Shown here: positions 10,420 to 22,317 of the stretch, in pieces
Layout: each line of letters opens with the position of its first letter
How positions within the stretch are numbered: the first letter of the stretch is position 1
Assembly (NCBI GenBank): GCA_028095005.1
Contig: CM051462.1
Location: 121,448,752-121,512,751 of the forward strand
Direction of reading: 5' to 3'
From: Rhynchospora pubera
Lineage: Eukaryota > Streptophyta > Magnoliopsida > Poales > Cyperaceae
DNA: 64,000 nt
Made by a program: the position numbers and the translations under genes
Notes under the pieces: model-generated
What the model was told of the DNA's origin: nothing
Databases searched by the model: none
The model's input: only the letters and a program-made list of their open reading frames with translations

Positions 10420-12145
10420 TGAAGGCTTAAAACCTAGGAATCAAATAAATTTATAGACCTAGAGCTAACCTCACTAGTCTTTTGGAGTACAGCTTTAGGG
10501 TCGAACCCAAGGGACGGATTAATGAGTACCGGACTTTACTTCCTCACGAAAGCTAGACAATTACATTTTTATGGAGTTTTTGGTTGATTAAATCTAAAGG
10601 TGCAAGTAAATAAATATTTTTGGATATTTTAATTATCTAAAAAATCTAAATGCTTAAAGAGATATTTTTGGTGTTTTAACAATATAAAAGTCGTCTTAGG
10701 TTCAGGTTTCACATCGGTTTGGACTCTAGAACACAGAACTTATCACTTTCGTGCATCAAACGGTGTTTTTCAAGCATATACCGCTCTGTTCGATCCGAAC
10801 AGATGGTATAAGTGTGTGGTTTTGACTCTTTATGAAATTTTATGCTTTGTGCTAGGGTTTGTTGGTCAAACCTAGATACTCTAAACTTCAGCTTTCGCTT
10901 GTTGGACTAGACACTGGTTCAATCACAACCTAACCTAATTAACTCGATTGGTTCACAACTTTTGGTATAGAATTCAATCAACTTAAACTTGTTTGTTAGA
11001 GTTCATAAGGATATCTAGAGGTCTTTTGGACTTGTCTAAAAGTTACACTTTTGGTGTCAACTAATCTCCCCTTTCGGATCTACGATTTATCCCAAATACT
11101 TTATTTGAACTAATCTTGTTTATCCTAACTTAGACTTGACTAGATGCGGCCGTACAACTAGAAGGTGATTAGGAAATCACAAGCAATTCAAACAAGAAAT
11201 TAACATAATTCTCAACAAAACAAATCAACAAAACATATCATATCATATCAAGTCAAATCACAACACATCGAAACCTAAATTACTTTCCTACTCCTAAGAC
11301 AACATAAATCTAGCCTAACATGAAAGCAAAATAAGATACAAGCTCCATCAAATCAAAATATCAAGAGAATGGAAGAAATAAACCAAATATCGCTTCTAAC
11401 TCAAGATACCGAATGTCCAGAGCCGTGGTTGGGTTGATTCTATCGCCGTCGCGCCTAGAATTGCTCCAAAGATGATGCCATGGTCGTGCTATGATGAAAG
11501 AGGTGGAATCCCACGCCTTTCGGCGTGAGAACGGTGGTGGAAAGGTGCCAAAACGTGGTGGGATATGGAATTTCGTGGTTGGTGGCTTCCCCCCTTTTCT
11601 TCTGGCCTAGGAGAGCATAAATAGTGATCTTTTGGACTTGGAAAGGAGGCTAGGGCATCATGGCAAGAATTCATACCAAAATATTGAGTTTCCATGCTTG
11701 AAAACTTGCCAAATGCACTATGTCGGCTCTCAACTCGGACCGAGTTGGCTCCAACTCGGACCGAGATACCAATTTAGCAGTTTTCTGACTTTCAACTCGG
11801 ACCGAGATGGATCCAACTCGGACCGAGTTGACTCCAGACCGAGAAGAGGTAGTATTTCGGCCATAATTCCTTCACCCGAACTCCGATTGAGGCGATTCAA
11901 TAGGCGTTGGAAAGCTTAGGATGAGCTCTTCAATGCTATTGATTCCATTTGACCAATTATTTCTCTTAAATCCACCATTTTATGCATTAATTGAGTTTGA
12001 TCCACCGAGTTCCTGCAATTCAATACAAAAACCACAACAGTATCCAATTCTAGACAAATATAGCACGAAGCACAATGAATATATGGGTTTGAGTTACCAT
12101 TTAAGTGTAAAGTCCGGTCAAAAAGCACATATAAATATGAGATAT
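10420..12145. other. Interior of the Mutator-like element
   Basis: About 1.7 kb, less AT-rich than the arms. It includes gggtcgaacccaagggacgg (10498) and gccataattccttcacccg (11861), phrases of a kind I associate with non-coding parts of plant retrotransposons. I recognise no coding region. Between 11732 and 11842 the palindromic word ACTCGGACCGAG occurs four times plus one partial. Confidence 0.4.
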
Positions 12146-12587
12146 CAAATATCATCAATAATATCGTTATTATTATAATTTTACGATTATTATTACTATA
12201 ACTATTATCAATTATTAATAATTATAAATACTACTATAATTATTAATTATTACTTAATTAACTTCTATTAATTATTATTATTTAATTGACTATTATAAAG
12301 GTAAGGAGGAGAGAGAAACCTTCTTACCCGGTTATAAAACGGGTAAAAAAGGAGAGAGAATGTACCACTTTATAATAAATAAAGGAGGAGAGAGAAGCCT
12401 TCTTACCCGTTTTATAAAAGGGTAAGAAACCTTCTTACTCGGTTATAAAACGGGTACAAAGGAGAGAGAGTGTACCCCTTTATAAACCGCATAAGAACTT
12501 TCTTCTTATTAAAAAAATTAAATTAATTCTTTCTATTAAAATTTTAGGGGTGTAAATTTCTATTTAAAATAATTTCGGCAATTACTC

Positions 12588-13242
12588 TGCTCTTATTTAA
12601 ACGACGGAGATCGAGTCATGTACTGAATTAATCTACTAGAAGCAGTGTTCAACTGATAGGGAATAATCTAGGAAGAACAGAGGCGCTGAAGTTTGATCCA
12701 ACGGTGCACGTGTTTGCTAATTAATTTGTGGGGGATGAGAACCACTCTTACTAATATACATCCAAGGCAACAATATAGATTATAAATTCTTTTTGTTAGA
12801 ACAAGTACCCAATTAATGAAGAAACTTCTACCCTTTTCTTTTTTTAAGGAGATTTGTTGTACAGTTGTACTTGAGATTCCAGATATAGGTATAGACTATA
12901 AACTATAGAGGGCTGGTCTGTTTAGGTGTTACACTTTTAATTTTGCATCTTGGAACACTGGATTTAAATAGTACAGTTGGGTTGTAACCACCTCATATTG
13001 ATGTGCATGTTTCATGAAAAAGCTTCTGTTTTGTTTTATATTTTTCTCGATGGCTTTTTCTGTACTCGCTTCAACAGGAAGAAAGGGCCTCATGACTTGA
13101 TCCGAATGAAGTAATTTTCAATTGATCTCAACGTGCAAATATTCCTTCTGTTAATTATTCGAAGTCATACTTTCATCAACACTGAAAACACACAGAGTCA
13201 GAACCAGAAAAACAAATAGACCAGGAAAAATAAGAAAAAAAC
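12588..13242. other. Intergenic, nothing recognised
   Basis: AT-rich spacer without supported gene, RNA or transposon terminus. Confidence 0.4.
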
Positions 13243-13245
13243 TTA

Positions 13246-13427
13246 GGCTGTGTTTGGATGGTTGGAAGTGGGAAGAAGGAATAAGGAATTTTTTTCAATA
13301 AATTTATTCCTAACCATTCAAACTCTTCACAAAAGTTACACACTTCCCAATAAATTTATCCCTTCCCAATAAATTTCTTCCCTTCTTCCTTCTTCCTACC
13401 TTATTCTCAACACATCCAAACGGAGCC
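13246..13427. mobile_element. Tourist-like MITE copy E
   Basis: 182 bp with ends GGCTGTGTTTGGATGG and CATCCAAACGGAGCC. The flanking triplet is a perfect TTA duplication (13243-13245, 13428-13430), the classic PIF/Harbinger target. It is slightly longer than its relatives because cccttcccaataaatttctt is partly duplicated. Confidence 0.9.
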
Positions 13428-13430
13428 TTA

Positions 13431-14610
13431 ATGAAGAGATTGCAGAATAAGTTAACATTTTATACTATGTTCGGAGAAAGAGAGAGAAATTTCGACTTTT
13501 TTATAAATAAATTTTATATGAAGAGATTTGAGGTCATATATCTAATATCTATGATAGAATTACCTTTTAAATAAATTTTTATGGATTATCAATGTATAGT
13601 GTAATGAAGAAAACAAAACCGACGAAATAAAATATGATAAGTAGCGAGGAAAGTAATTCACCATCAGGAGAAGAGTTAAACGGTATCTAAACCGTTCAGT
13701 GTGAATTGTAAATTTAATTCGTGTATATAAGGACATATAATTCTAAAGTTTACTGGGGTAATTCTGCCATAAATACATGGTTCAAATCTAGATATTTCAT
13801 TCAAATTTTTAATGAACTCACAACCATTCATCATTTTGAAATGAACAGTTAAAATTAAATCCACATAAAAAATATTCATGGTAGAATTTCTCAATGAAGT
13901 GACCTTTTTCAGTGATTTGTCCTACACGCTTAATTACATGGAAGTCAATTTAACTAGCTTGCAATTCTGGGCTCTTTATGTTTCGACTTTAGCCTTATAA
14001 CAACGTCATCCGCATTATCTAACGGATCAGTTCAGAATCCTAATCCATATCGTACCAAATCACATTAAATTAGCAGTGGGTTAACTGGTGGGTAGGATGA
14101 TTTCAGTGGCCTCGAAAGATTTTTTAAAACATTACCCAATATAGATAAACAATCATTAAAGTAGTTGGTAATTTTTATATCCCTTTAGTTATTCCGAAAA
14201 GGACAAGTGCACGGTTTGGGTCCCCACGTTATGTTCCCACTTCTTATCGCAATTAATGAATTAAATTACTTTTTCTGTACAAGAGAAATTGTAAGAAAGT
14301 TAATTTTTCATGTTAAAATAATACTTTTTTCAATGGAATAGTTTAGTTCAAATAGGAACAAATCCAAAGTAAGTGATTCCAAACTTAATTCACGTTCATA
14401 TCTCTTGGAATCGGATTCACAAACAAATATAAAGGAAAAAATATAATCAAAAGATATTTGCCACGAAAATCTAAAGCTGAACAACTAAATAATACATACA
14501 AACACAAATTCCTCGAATAAATAAAATCACAAACATAAATGACATTTCAACCACTTCAGCATTAATCAACAACCATATCTTTCATCCGCGCTGGACCACT
14601 GCCGACACAT
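13431..14610. other. Intergenic and possible 3' flank of RCI2
   Basis: No supported gene. The last ~100 bp probably belong to the 3' UTR exon of the RCI2 gene read on the minus strand. Confidence 0.4.
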
Positions 14611-14611
14611 C

Positions 14612-14971
14612 CTACAAAAGCAAACAACAAATTAATTAGTTAAGTTTATTAATAATTAATGGAGTTTTTTTAAAAAGGGAAGAGGAGAACATATTGTTTG
14701 CAAGAAGATCCCAGCGTATCCTAACGAATTTTCAACTTTCCTTTTTTTTTCAATTTTAAACTTAGTGTGACTCAAAGAGTTCAATATAATTAAGCAACAA
14801 GCCTTGATAGTTTGAAACAATAAATTTATCCAAGAAAATCATTGTACTATTAATGCTAGTTCAAATTATCTCACAGGTTGTGGTTCAAACGGTACTATTT
14901 GACCAACTGAATTCAGACAAAATCCAAAGAAAAAGAAAGTTAAAACATAGAAATGGATTCAGAAATCATAC
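14612..14971 (-). other. Likely 3'-UTR intron of RCI2
   Basis: On the minus strand ten bases after the stop codon comes CCGCCAG|GTATGA, a strong donor. A matching acceptor ttttgtag precedes GATGTG at 14611. It would be a 360-bp intron in the 3' untranslated region. Inferred from splice signals only. Confidence 0.5.
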
Positions 14972-14981
14972 CTGGCGGAAT

Positions 14982-15552
14982 TTATTTTGTGATGACCCAA
15001 ACAGCATAGATGATACCGGGCAGATATCCAAAGAAGGTCAGGAGAAGACAAATCCAGAATTCAATCTGTACAAACAAAAACAATAGACAAAAGGCAAACA
15101 TGCACTTAATTAAAAAACATTGACGTGCCAACAACAAGAAGCAAATCTACCTTCATATAATAATAATTATATTTTTTTAAACAAGCAAATAATAATCTGT
15201 ACTTATCTCCCTAAATATCTATCAAATTTTTGTAACACTTTCTATTTCCTTTTTTTTTCTTTCAAAAAAGAGGAAAATTCTCATCAGTGAAGTAGTGAAC
15301 TAATACATATATATAAGTTTACAAGAACTCAATCAACTGTAACTTCTTGTGCTAATCAATGAAAATAGTGTATGGTGTAAAACAGGGATCAGAGCAGACC
15401 TCAGAGTCTAACAAAAAACTAATTATGATCGATCTGAAGGTCGAAGGTGTGAGTTTAATTACCTTGCAACCATACTTGAAGAAAACACCAAGAGGAGGCA
15501 GGATAATAGCAAGGATGATATCTATGCATGTAGCAGTGCTCTCGTTGGCCAT
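14982..15552 (-). CDS. RCI2: RCI2/PMP3-family small membrane stress protein, 2 coding exons
   Basis: Coding exons are 15463-15552 and 14982-15065 on the minus strand, intron 15066-15462 with GT (AAG|GTAATT) and AG (TTGTACAG) borders in phase 0. The 57-aa product is the whole family: a short N-terminus MANESTATCIDI, first membrane helix IILAIILPPLGVF, the conserved KYGCKIEFWIC loop, second helix LLLTFFGYLPGIIYAVW and C-terminus VITK. PMP3/RCI2 proteins are plasma-membrane proteolipids that limit membrane hyperpolarisation and Na+ uptake, and are induced by cold, salt and ABA. Glu follows the CK motif as expected, with Ile in place of the usual Val. The gene looks intact. It has G-box/ABRE sites upstream and probably a 3'-UTR intron. 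Which RCI2 paralogue cannot be told. Confidence 0.96.
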
Positions 15553-15655
15553 TTTTCTTGATTTTTCTCTGATTGAAACGAAAAGGAACTGTGCTTTAAG
15601 TGTGTGGAGGCTTCTCGTATGATGATGACAAGGCTTCTAAGAGGCGTTCAAGGGA

Positions 15656-15687
15656 TTAAATAGATGGTTGCACGTGGAACTCACGTG
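15656..15687 (-). promoter_or_regulatory. RCI2 promoter: TATA box and two G-box/ABRE sites
   Basis: Read on the minus strand, CACGTG hexamers lie at 15682-15687 and 15671-15676, 5 bp apart, in the contexts gtCACGTGa and tcCACGTGc (ACGT-core ABREs). They are followed by a TATA-like tATTTAAt at about 15656-15663, about 105 bp before the RCI2 start codon. Paired ABREs this close to the TATA box fit ABA- and cold-responsive bZIP control, which is known for the family. Expression itself is not visible here. Confidence 0.75.
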
Positions 15688-15689
15688 AC

Positions 15690-16250
15690 CCTTTCACACT
15701 GGACGGTTACCTCACCGCGTCTCGAGTTGGGTACTTTGGGTTTGGGCCATTTGGCCTTGCTTGAGCGGTGCGTCTTTTCGTTTCGAAGAAATACTGGACA
15801 TGTCCATTCCCGAATTAACAGTACGTATGTCATGTGATAATGATACCCTCTTAGAATGTTCAAATTTTGAGCTAGATTTTCAATATTTTTGACTCCGATG
15901 AGTTTGCTTACATCAGTTTATCTTTAATTTTCTTTTTTTACAGAGTGAACTTGATTTGTTTTAAAGCACAAATAAAATTTTTTTGGGAAGAAAATTTTCT
16001 ATTAAAGTATTTGTATAGAAAACAAATACTTTAAATATATATCATGCTATCTCCAATTTTTGTATAGAAATTAATTTGTCTTAAATTTTGCAAATGTTGA
16101 TTCGTTTTAAACCGCTATTGACACGTCAACATTTGCACTTACTTTACAAGTAGGATATATGACGTCTCTAAATAAATTTCAGGCTATCTTCAATTCTGCA
16201 ATCTTTTCAATCTTTGCAATTTTAACTGCGATACCTATTTATGGCTCCGT
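15690..16250. other. Upstream of RCI2, nothing further recognised
   Basis: Distal promoter region and AT-rich spacer. A myb-like aaccgtcc (minus strand, about 15701) is present. No gene. Confidence 0.35.
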
Positions 16251-16252
16251 TT

Positions 16253-16354
16253 GGATGGGTGCATGAATAAGGGAATAGCTTTTTTCTACTCCCAAATTTA
16301 TTATAAACAATCCAAACTCTTCACAAATTTACACACTTCCCAATAATTCTTCCT
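16253..16354. mobile_element. Tourist-like MITE copy F, right end missing
   Basis: It begins GGCTCCGTTTGGATGGG and contains ACAATCCAAACTCTTCAC and acacacttcccaata, then loses homology before the expected right terminus. Confidence 0.75.
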
Positions 16355-16442
16355 TTTATATAGCAAGAAGAGCAATCTTCTGTAGTTATATAGATGTTCT
16401 TAGTACATGTAAAGCAATTGTTCAAATGCTTCTAGCAGATAG

Positions 16443-16866
16443 CAGACTCAAATCCTCGACGGTCCGGACCTTAAAGGACAGTATCAAACAACCATCTCTT
16501 TTTTTTAAAAAAAATTAAAAATTTGAAAATTCAAATGTTGAATTCAAATCATTGATCTTGTTCAATTTTATGGGCGATGTATTTTCATATAAATTTTGTA
16601 AACTTTGGAGTTGATTTAATACTAAATCAAGTGGTCAACAAATGAACGAACCTGATTAACTATCACTGATTAATTCTAGTACACTCATAATTTGGTCACT
16701 CAATCAAGTATCAAATCGACTCCAAATTTTATAAAACTTATATGAAAACGTATCGCCCATAAAATTAAACAAGATTAACGGTTTAGATTCAGCATTTGAA
16801 TTTTAAATTTTTTTAAAAAATGACCGTTTGGTACAGTCCTTTTAAGGATTGTGAGGATTTGAGTCC
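16443..16866. mobile_element. Mutator-type palindromic MITE
   Basis: 424 bp, flanked by a perfect 9-bp duplication AGCAGATAG (16434-16442, 16867-16875). The ends are (c)AGACTCAAATCCTC and GAGGATTTGAGTCC. The two arms mirror one another almost to the centre: aattttatgggcgatgtatt in the left arm is matched by cgtatcgcccataaaatt in the right, and tggagttgatttaatac by gtatcaaatcgactcca. No coding capacity. Confidence 0.93.
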
Positions 16867-17181
16867 AGCAGATAGCTATATTAGAACTTGCTCAACATTC
16901 CAGCAGTTGAAATTTTCACTTGCCGCATTACCATTTGCAATTTCATTGTAAGTAATATGAAAATGTTCTGTCTTTCGACAATCGACCAAAAAATAAATTA
17001 AAGATGAATATGATAAAACTCCACTATGCATGTTTTATTTATATGGAGATCCACCGATAGAAATCAGAGTTAGAGTATATAGTAAGCCGAGTTATCCAGA
17101 TCCAACTTTAATGGAGTCTAAGCAACTTGGATTTTCAATATTAGAGTAGGCCGAATACATCTCTGATAACTATATTAGCAT

Positions 17182-17546
17182 CAGTGGCGGATTTAGACAT
17201 TTTTATAAGCCTAGGCACATAGTATAGTTTACTAAATTTAATATAAGGTATAAACATTATAACAAAAACGAAACAGAGCATAATAGACATGAAAATATAT
17301 GAAAGGAAAAAACTACAAAAGATGCCACTAAATCAGAGAATGGATTAGAATTCAGAGGCGCTTCCCAAGAGGCCGAAACCAGAAACAAAAACAAAAAAAC
17401 GCACAACCCCAGGCACTCATCCCAATAAGCCTAGGCACCCAATTATTTTCATGTTAAATTGCAAAGAAAATTGATGACTAAATTTAAATTTTGTAAAACA
17501 AGCATGGGCACATGCCCAATCTCGCCCCTACATAAATCCGACCCTG
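17182..17546. mobile_element. Non-autonomous hAT element
   Basis: 365 bp. The left end CAGTGGCGGATTTA and right end TAAATCCGACCCTG form imperfect inverted repeats with the CAGNG start typical of hAT. The 8-bp flanks are ATTAGCAT and ATTAACAT (one mismatch). Confidence 0.85.
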
Positions 17547-17554
17547 ATTAACAT

Positions 17555-18030
17555 TGTATTTTTTTTAATACTTCACATTAAAAAACTTCTCGACTGCCCC
17601 TCCCCCACCCAAATCCACCCGTTGGAGAGCTTTGTGATTTAAATATTCATATTCATTAAAAAAAAACACTTATGAACCTCTGCAATGATATAATTTTGGA
17701 TTCATGAAATTTACCTCTCCAATATAATTTGAAAGGCTGATTGAAAATTTAAGACAAATTATCAAAGTATCAACTACTTTCCTCTAGATAATTAAAATTG
17801 AATTGTTACATTAATTAACATTGTTAATTTTGCAAAAACGATGAAGATAATTGAGTAGATGGTATTTAGACCATCCGCGACGATGATTTTTAAACAATGA
17901 TAACTAAATAAGAGTAATTATATTATGGAAAGGCAAATAGTAACGCTTTAAAAAGAAGAATATGTTCACAGTAGGGATTGGAGAGGACGTAATGAATTAA
18001 TGATTGCTGGGGTATGGGAGGACGGTGAGA
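17555..18030. other. Intergenic, nothing recognised
   Basis: AT-rich spacer between two hAT elements. Confidence 0.4.
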
Positions 18031-18038
18031 CAGGTCAG

Positions 18039-18829
18039 CTATGTTACCTGATACGGCATTTTATCAGCGTATCCCGCACCGGACACGTATCCGACGCGGA
18101 TTCGTGTGCGATTCGCACCGGATACGCCACGTGGCGCGTCCACATATTTTATTCACTTTGACCATCAGATACGGTCAAAGATACGGTATTGACACGCGTA
18201 TCCGGAAATATTTAATTTATATTTATATTATATTTATTTGGATATGATATAATATAGATAATGTAGAAGGATCACGTGCATTCTTAGGTAGAGGTATTGA
18301 GTGCACAAAGAATTGGTGCAAGTGCCATTGCTGCACAGCCAACTGAGCTACTACCTTGCGTAGCTTAAGCATTATATAGCGTTGATATATAGCTTACAAA
18401 TACCATGTGGGACTAATATTTCATTTTCAAACCGGACAAACCACATTGCTTATTGGGCCTGGGCTTTAATCGTTCAAACAACTTGTTGAGAATGTTAAAT
18501 TAACATTGTATTATTTAACATATACTAATACTATTAACGCTTTATAATATAATGCCTAAACTGTACCCCCATTATGTTAATTATATTGTTAAATATAATA
18601 TTATTAACGGTTAAATTTCTCAATAAATTAAAAGATTATAATATAATGTTAATAACATTATATTAATAAAATATATAAATTAGCTTTTTTTATTACAACA
18701 TATATAAATTACAAAAAATATATTATTTTAATTATTTTATATATACAGCCGTATCCGAGTTTTTTGAAAAATGCCGTATTCCCGCATCCGCATCGAATCG
18801 GATACGACACCCGCACCCAGGTAACATAG
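18039..18829. mobile_element. Non-autonomous hAT element
   Basis: 791 bp with perfect 8-bp target duplication CAGGTCAG (18031-18038, 18830-18837) and inverted ends CTATGTTACCTG / CAGGTAACATAG. Subterminal regions repeat motifs such as gatacgg, cgtatcc and cggatacg in both orientations, as is usual for hAT transposase binding sites. There is no transposase; the centre is AT-rich. Confidence 0.93.
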
Positions 18830-19034
18830 CAGGTCAGAGAGCACGTCGGTGAGCCGACTCATTCAAGTTCCCACTTCCCCATCCATGGGATCCGATTCCT
18901 CATGCACTTTTGCTCTGCGCAAATCTTTTTTCATTAAATTATAAAGTTTACTTTGCAAAATCCTTGGTTGTTAATATTCTTCCCTCACCAGTTATGCTCT
19001 GGTCCGATAACTTCATTCAATGCTAAGAGAATTA

Positions 19035-19058
19035 TTATTATTATTATTATTATTATTT
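19035..19058. repeat. (ATT)n microsatellite
   Basis: About eight ATT units followed by a T run. Confidence 0.9.
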
Positions 19059-19129
19059 TTTTTTTTAAGAAAGCAAAGGGGTCCAAAACTTTATATTGAA
19101 TGTTAAGAGAATAAGAGATAGCTTAATAT

Positions 19130-19516
19130 GCACTATAGTGCATAGGGAGTTCTATGCATTGCGAATTTTTTTAGGGTATTTTTGTAAATTAACAAATTTA
19201 ATTTAACCAATCAAATCTACATATTGAAATCTCATAGAAAACAAAATTTTATAATTTTCGAGATTTTATTAATATTTTTTTCGATTTTTTTAATACCTGT
19301 CATTTTTGGAATTTGTAAATTGTAGTTTGTTTCCAAAAATGACAGGTTTTAAAAAAAAATAGTAATAAAATCTCAAAAATTATAAAATTTGGTTTTCTAT
19401 GAGATTTCAATATGTAGATTTGATTGGTTAAATTAGATTTGTCAATTTACAAAAATACTCCTAAAAAAAATCCGCGGTGCATAAAACTTCCTATGCATTA
19501 TAGTGCATATTAAACT
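19130..19516. repeat. Long-hairpin element 5
   Basis: 387 bp. AGCTTAATATGCACTATAGT at the left is mirrored by tagtgcatattaaact at the right. It contains the TATTGAAATCTC box (19222-19233) and its inverse. The central aaaatgacagg word is mirrored. It belongs with elements 1-4 by layout but is not flanked by (TA)n. Confidence 0.8.
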
Positions 19517-20340
19517 TTCTCAAAAGGATTTGACATGAAAGTTGCTTACAGTAATCAATGAGACATTAAGGTGCATTTGGATCATCTAAGAATAAAATTA
19601 GGATTAGTTATTTAGAGTAAAGAATATTATTTCTAAAGGATCAAGAAGAATTTTTTTTTGAAGATTTAGAATATTATTTCTAAGTAGTATATTGAAATAA
19701 ATTTTTATTCTTAGGTGTATTTGAAGTAAACAAATACTATTCCTAAACTATCAAGAGTAAGTTTTTTTTTGTTGATTTACTCTGAATAACTAATCCTAAT
19801 TTTATTCGTAATCAATCCAAAAATAGCTTAATTGATTAAATTTTAGTCTGACTCTATTATTGATAACAAAAAATATCTCCTTGATGAGAATATATCCATA
19901 CTTTTTTTTAGAGATACTAGAAGAGAGAATATATCCATACTTACCAGTTCAAATTTTCCCTTGATTTGGCAATGAAATAATAGAAAATGATAAACGTATG
20001 CGTTCACAGTGGCGGATCTTGAAGGAAGCAAAATTCTATGTCCAAAGCTTAACGCTTAATATTTAGAGAAGATATCTACACAAATGATTTTTCTATTTAT
20101 AATTTTATATACATGATTTTATTAGCTTGTAAAAGCAAGTTTTTTTTTAAATAAAATCTTGAATAAACAAAGAAAAATATACTAAGCATGTGTTTTAAAT
20201 ATGATTTGTATCCCTGTATTTATGAGAAATAAATGATTTGTTGGTGAGAACCCTCACCCCTTGACCCTGGTCCCTAGATCAGATTGCTATTTGATGTATA
20301 CATGTGGATTGTGTAATATAAAATGATAAAAATCCCCATG
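19517..20340. other. Intergenic with small inverted repeat
   Basis: Around 19590-19810, aataaaattaggattagttat is mirrored by aataactaatcctaattttat, suggesting another small hairpin MITE of about 215 bp. At 20007 there is a hAT-like start CAGTGGCGGATCT without a matching end. Confidence 0.45.
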
Positions 20341-20617
20341 CTGAAGTTTAAGTAAATTGGAAAATTAAGCTGTAAGGAGGCACATCAGGAGTCGTGGGAG
20401 GCATGACTCTGTTGATATAATCAATCAGCGCAGAAACGAAATCGAAATGGGAAATTGGACAAGCTTTGAACAGTGTTGAAGTTAAGTAAAATGGAAGCCT
20501 TAGCATGTACTCTTTTTTAGAGGCAGATCATGAATCGAGGGATGCATTAATCTGTTAACATCATCAAAGAGAGCAGGAAAAAAAATGAAATGGAAAATTA
20601 AACAAGATTTGAATAGG
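20341..20617. repeat. Two diverged ~140-bp direct copies
   Basis: gaagtttaagtaaattgga...gaaatgggaaattggacaagctttgaa is followed by gaagttaagtaaaatgga...gaaatggaaaattaaacaagatttgaa. This is a tandem duplication with substantial divergence and no coding signal. Confidence 0.55.
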
Positions 20618-21826
20618 CCGTTTGAAGCGGATCATGGATGAAAAGCGTGTGGGCCGGTGCCCTTTTAAAATTTGATATTTCCGCTTCAACTCTCATGGGA
20701 TGGGATGGATATTTTTTTAATTTTATATTATGACGTGCTTAAATTTTGTACTCAATGATTATTATTTTTCTAACTTTTATTCTTAATAAGTATTCTTTTC
20801 ATTTTTTTATTTATGACAATCACCACCGTAAGTCTGATCTTCGATCATAATTAATTTATAATGTAAAATGACTATAATATCCCATGAAATACGAAAATTA
20901 AAATTTGATGTTTTCCTGGTATGTTACCCATCTGTATTATTTCAAAATCGGTTTATTTTTTAAAATAGATAATTTTTTTAATGTATTTTAATCGAATATG
21001 ATATCTAAAGAAGCATATTAATATTTAAGCATCTTAATAAAGTAGTTCATTAAACTATAACCGTTGCTTCACATTAATCAATTAATTTTCGTCGAATTTT
21101 CTAAGGTTGAGTTATTATCTGTGAGGTCTCTACTCTACATAGAGCAATTACAAAATTGGAACTTTAGATCTCTGTAGAGACTAATTTCTAGAAGAAATGT
21201 TATTTGGATGGATGAGAATAAGAGCTATTTCCGTAAGGGCTAATTCTCTAAAAAAAATCTATTTAAATAAATTTTTTCTTTCCGAAATAACACTCTTTTT
21301 GAAATAACATGCTTTCTACATGAAATAATATAATTCACAAATGTATAAGAAACTATGGAAGATGCAAAAAGTATGTGCAGTTAGTTAAGGTGGGATGATT
21401 ATTACGCCTTTGCATTAAAATTGAAAAGGATGACTCCAGTAGCTTAGAAGGGAGAATAACAGACGGTTAGAAGTCAAAAGTGCAAAGTGCAAACACAAAA
21501 ACACTCACCTGATTGTTCTCAGAAACTCGGGAATAACAATTTACTAGGATTTGTCATGCTCTGATTGGAGATTTGAAAGTCAAATACTTATCTTATAATC
21601 TTATTAAATAGCCATGGAAGTTATTGTAGTTGCATGGACAGAATGGCTTTGAGATGTTCATCGTACTCTGTCCACCTTAGAATCTCTCACGAGAATAATA
21701 AAAAGAAATAAAGAATTTCTTTTTCCAGAAAAGTATTGCTCCTGTTGCTGTGATAATATTGATACGCGTACTCGATAGTTATTATTTTATTTTCACCAAA
21801 TGGTGTACGTGGCGAATCTCTGATGG
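20618..21826. other. Intergenic, nothing recognised
   Basis: AT-rich sequence up to the hAT target duplication. No gene or structured RNA seen. Confidence 0.4.
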
Positions 21827-22189
21827 TTCAGGTATAGACCTATCAAAGTGTTAACATTTTAACGAATTAACGTTTCGTTCCGTGGGTGCGGAACGTTAAA
21901 CGTAGCCCAAATTAGTTACGTTAGGCCCAGCGTAACGTAAGCGGAAATAGGCTGTAATTTCCGCCGAAAAACGTAACGTAAACGTCACAGCTCATTTCCG
22001 TTACGTTTATTTACGTTTTAACGTTTAATCAGATTATATATGATATATATCAATATGAATATGATTGCAGGAGTCTGGAATAGGAAAATTGCAGAGCGAA
22101 TAAAAGTGACGGAGAAAACTAGGGATAAGTTCACCTAGGTTGCGCCGCTCCTTCAGTCCTTCTCTCACACGCCTCATTTCATTTCATCT

Positions 22190-22317
22190 CTCTCTCTCTG
22201 GCTCTCAGCTCTCGCACAGTACCCATGGCAATGGCAGACCCAACTCCCAAGTGTGACGATTGCAATTCGCAAGACAGATCACTTGTCGATAGCCTTATAG
22301 CCATGATTACTGATGAG
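22190..22317 (+). other. Probable 5' leader exon of the hAT transposase gene
   Basis: A CT-rich run is followed by ATG at 22225 and 31 open codons to a donor-like GATGAG|GTGAAG at 22317. Joined to the next acceptor (23587) this reading frame meets a stop at once, so it is more likely an untranslated leader with a small upstream frame than the N-terminus. Confidence 0.35.

Larger units (their letters stand above)
9510..12578. mobile_element. Mutator-like element, 3.07 kb, no transposase
   Basis: It is flanked by a perfect 9-bp direct repeat CAATTACTC (9501-9509, 12579-12587), the size typical of Mutator superfamily. Terminal inverted repeats of roughly 430 bp begin ACGAAATTATTTTAAATA on the left; the complement of the right end begins CCGAAATTATTTTAAATAG. 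Each arm holds repeated blocks of gagagagaagccttcttaccc and related phrases, then AT-only runs. The interior (about 10.4-12.15 kb) encodes no recognisable transposase. A smaller hairpin sits in the left part (10104-10309). The interior looks like acquired or nested non-coding repeat sequence. Confidence 0.85.

Noticed and set aside
20007..20275. Possible hAT element starting CAGTGGCGGATCT
   Set aside because: A similar complement appears near ttgaccctgg, but the flanking octamers do not match, so it is left only as a note.
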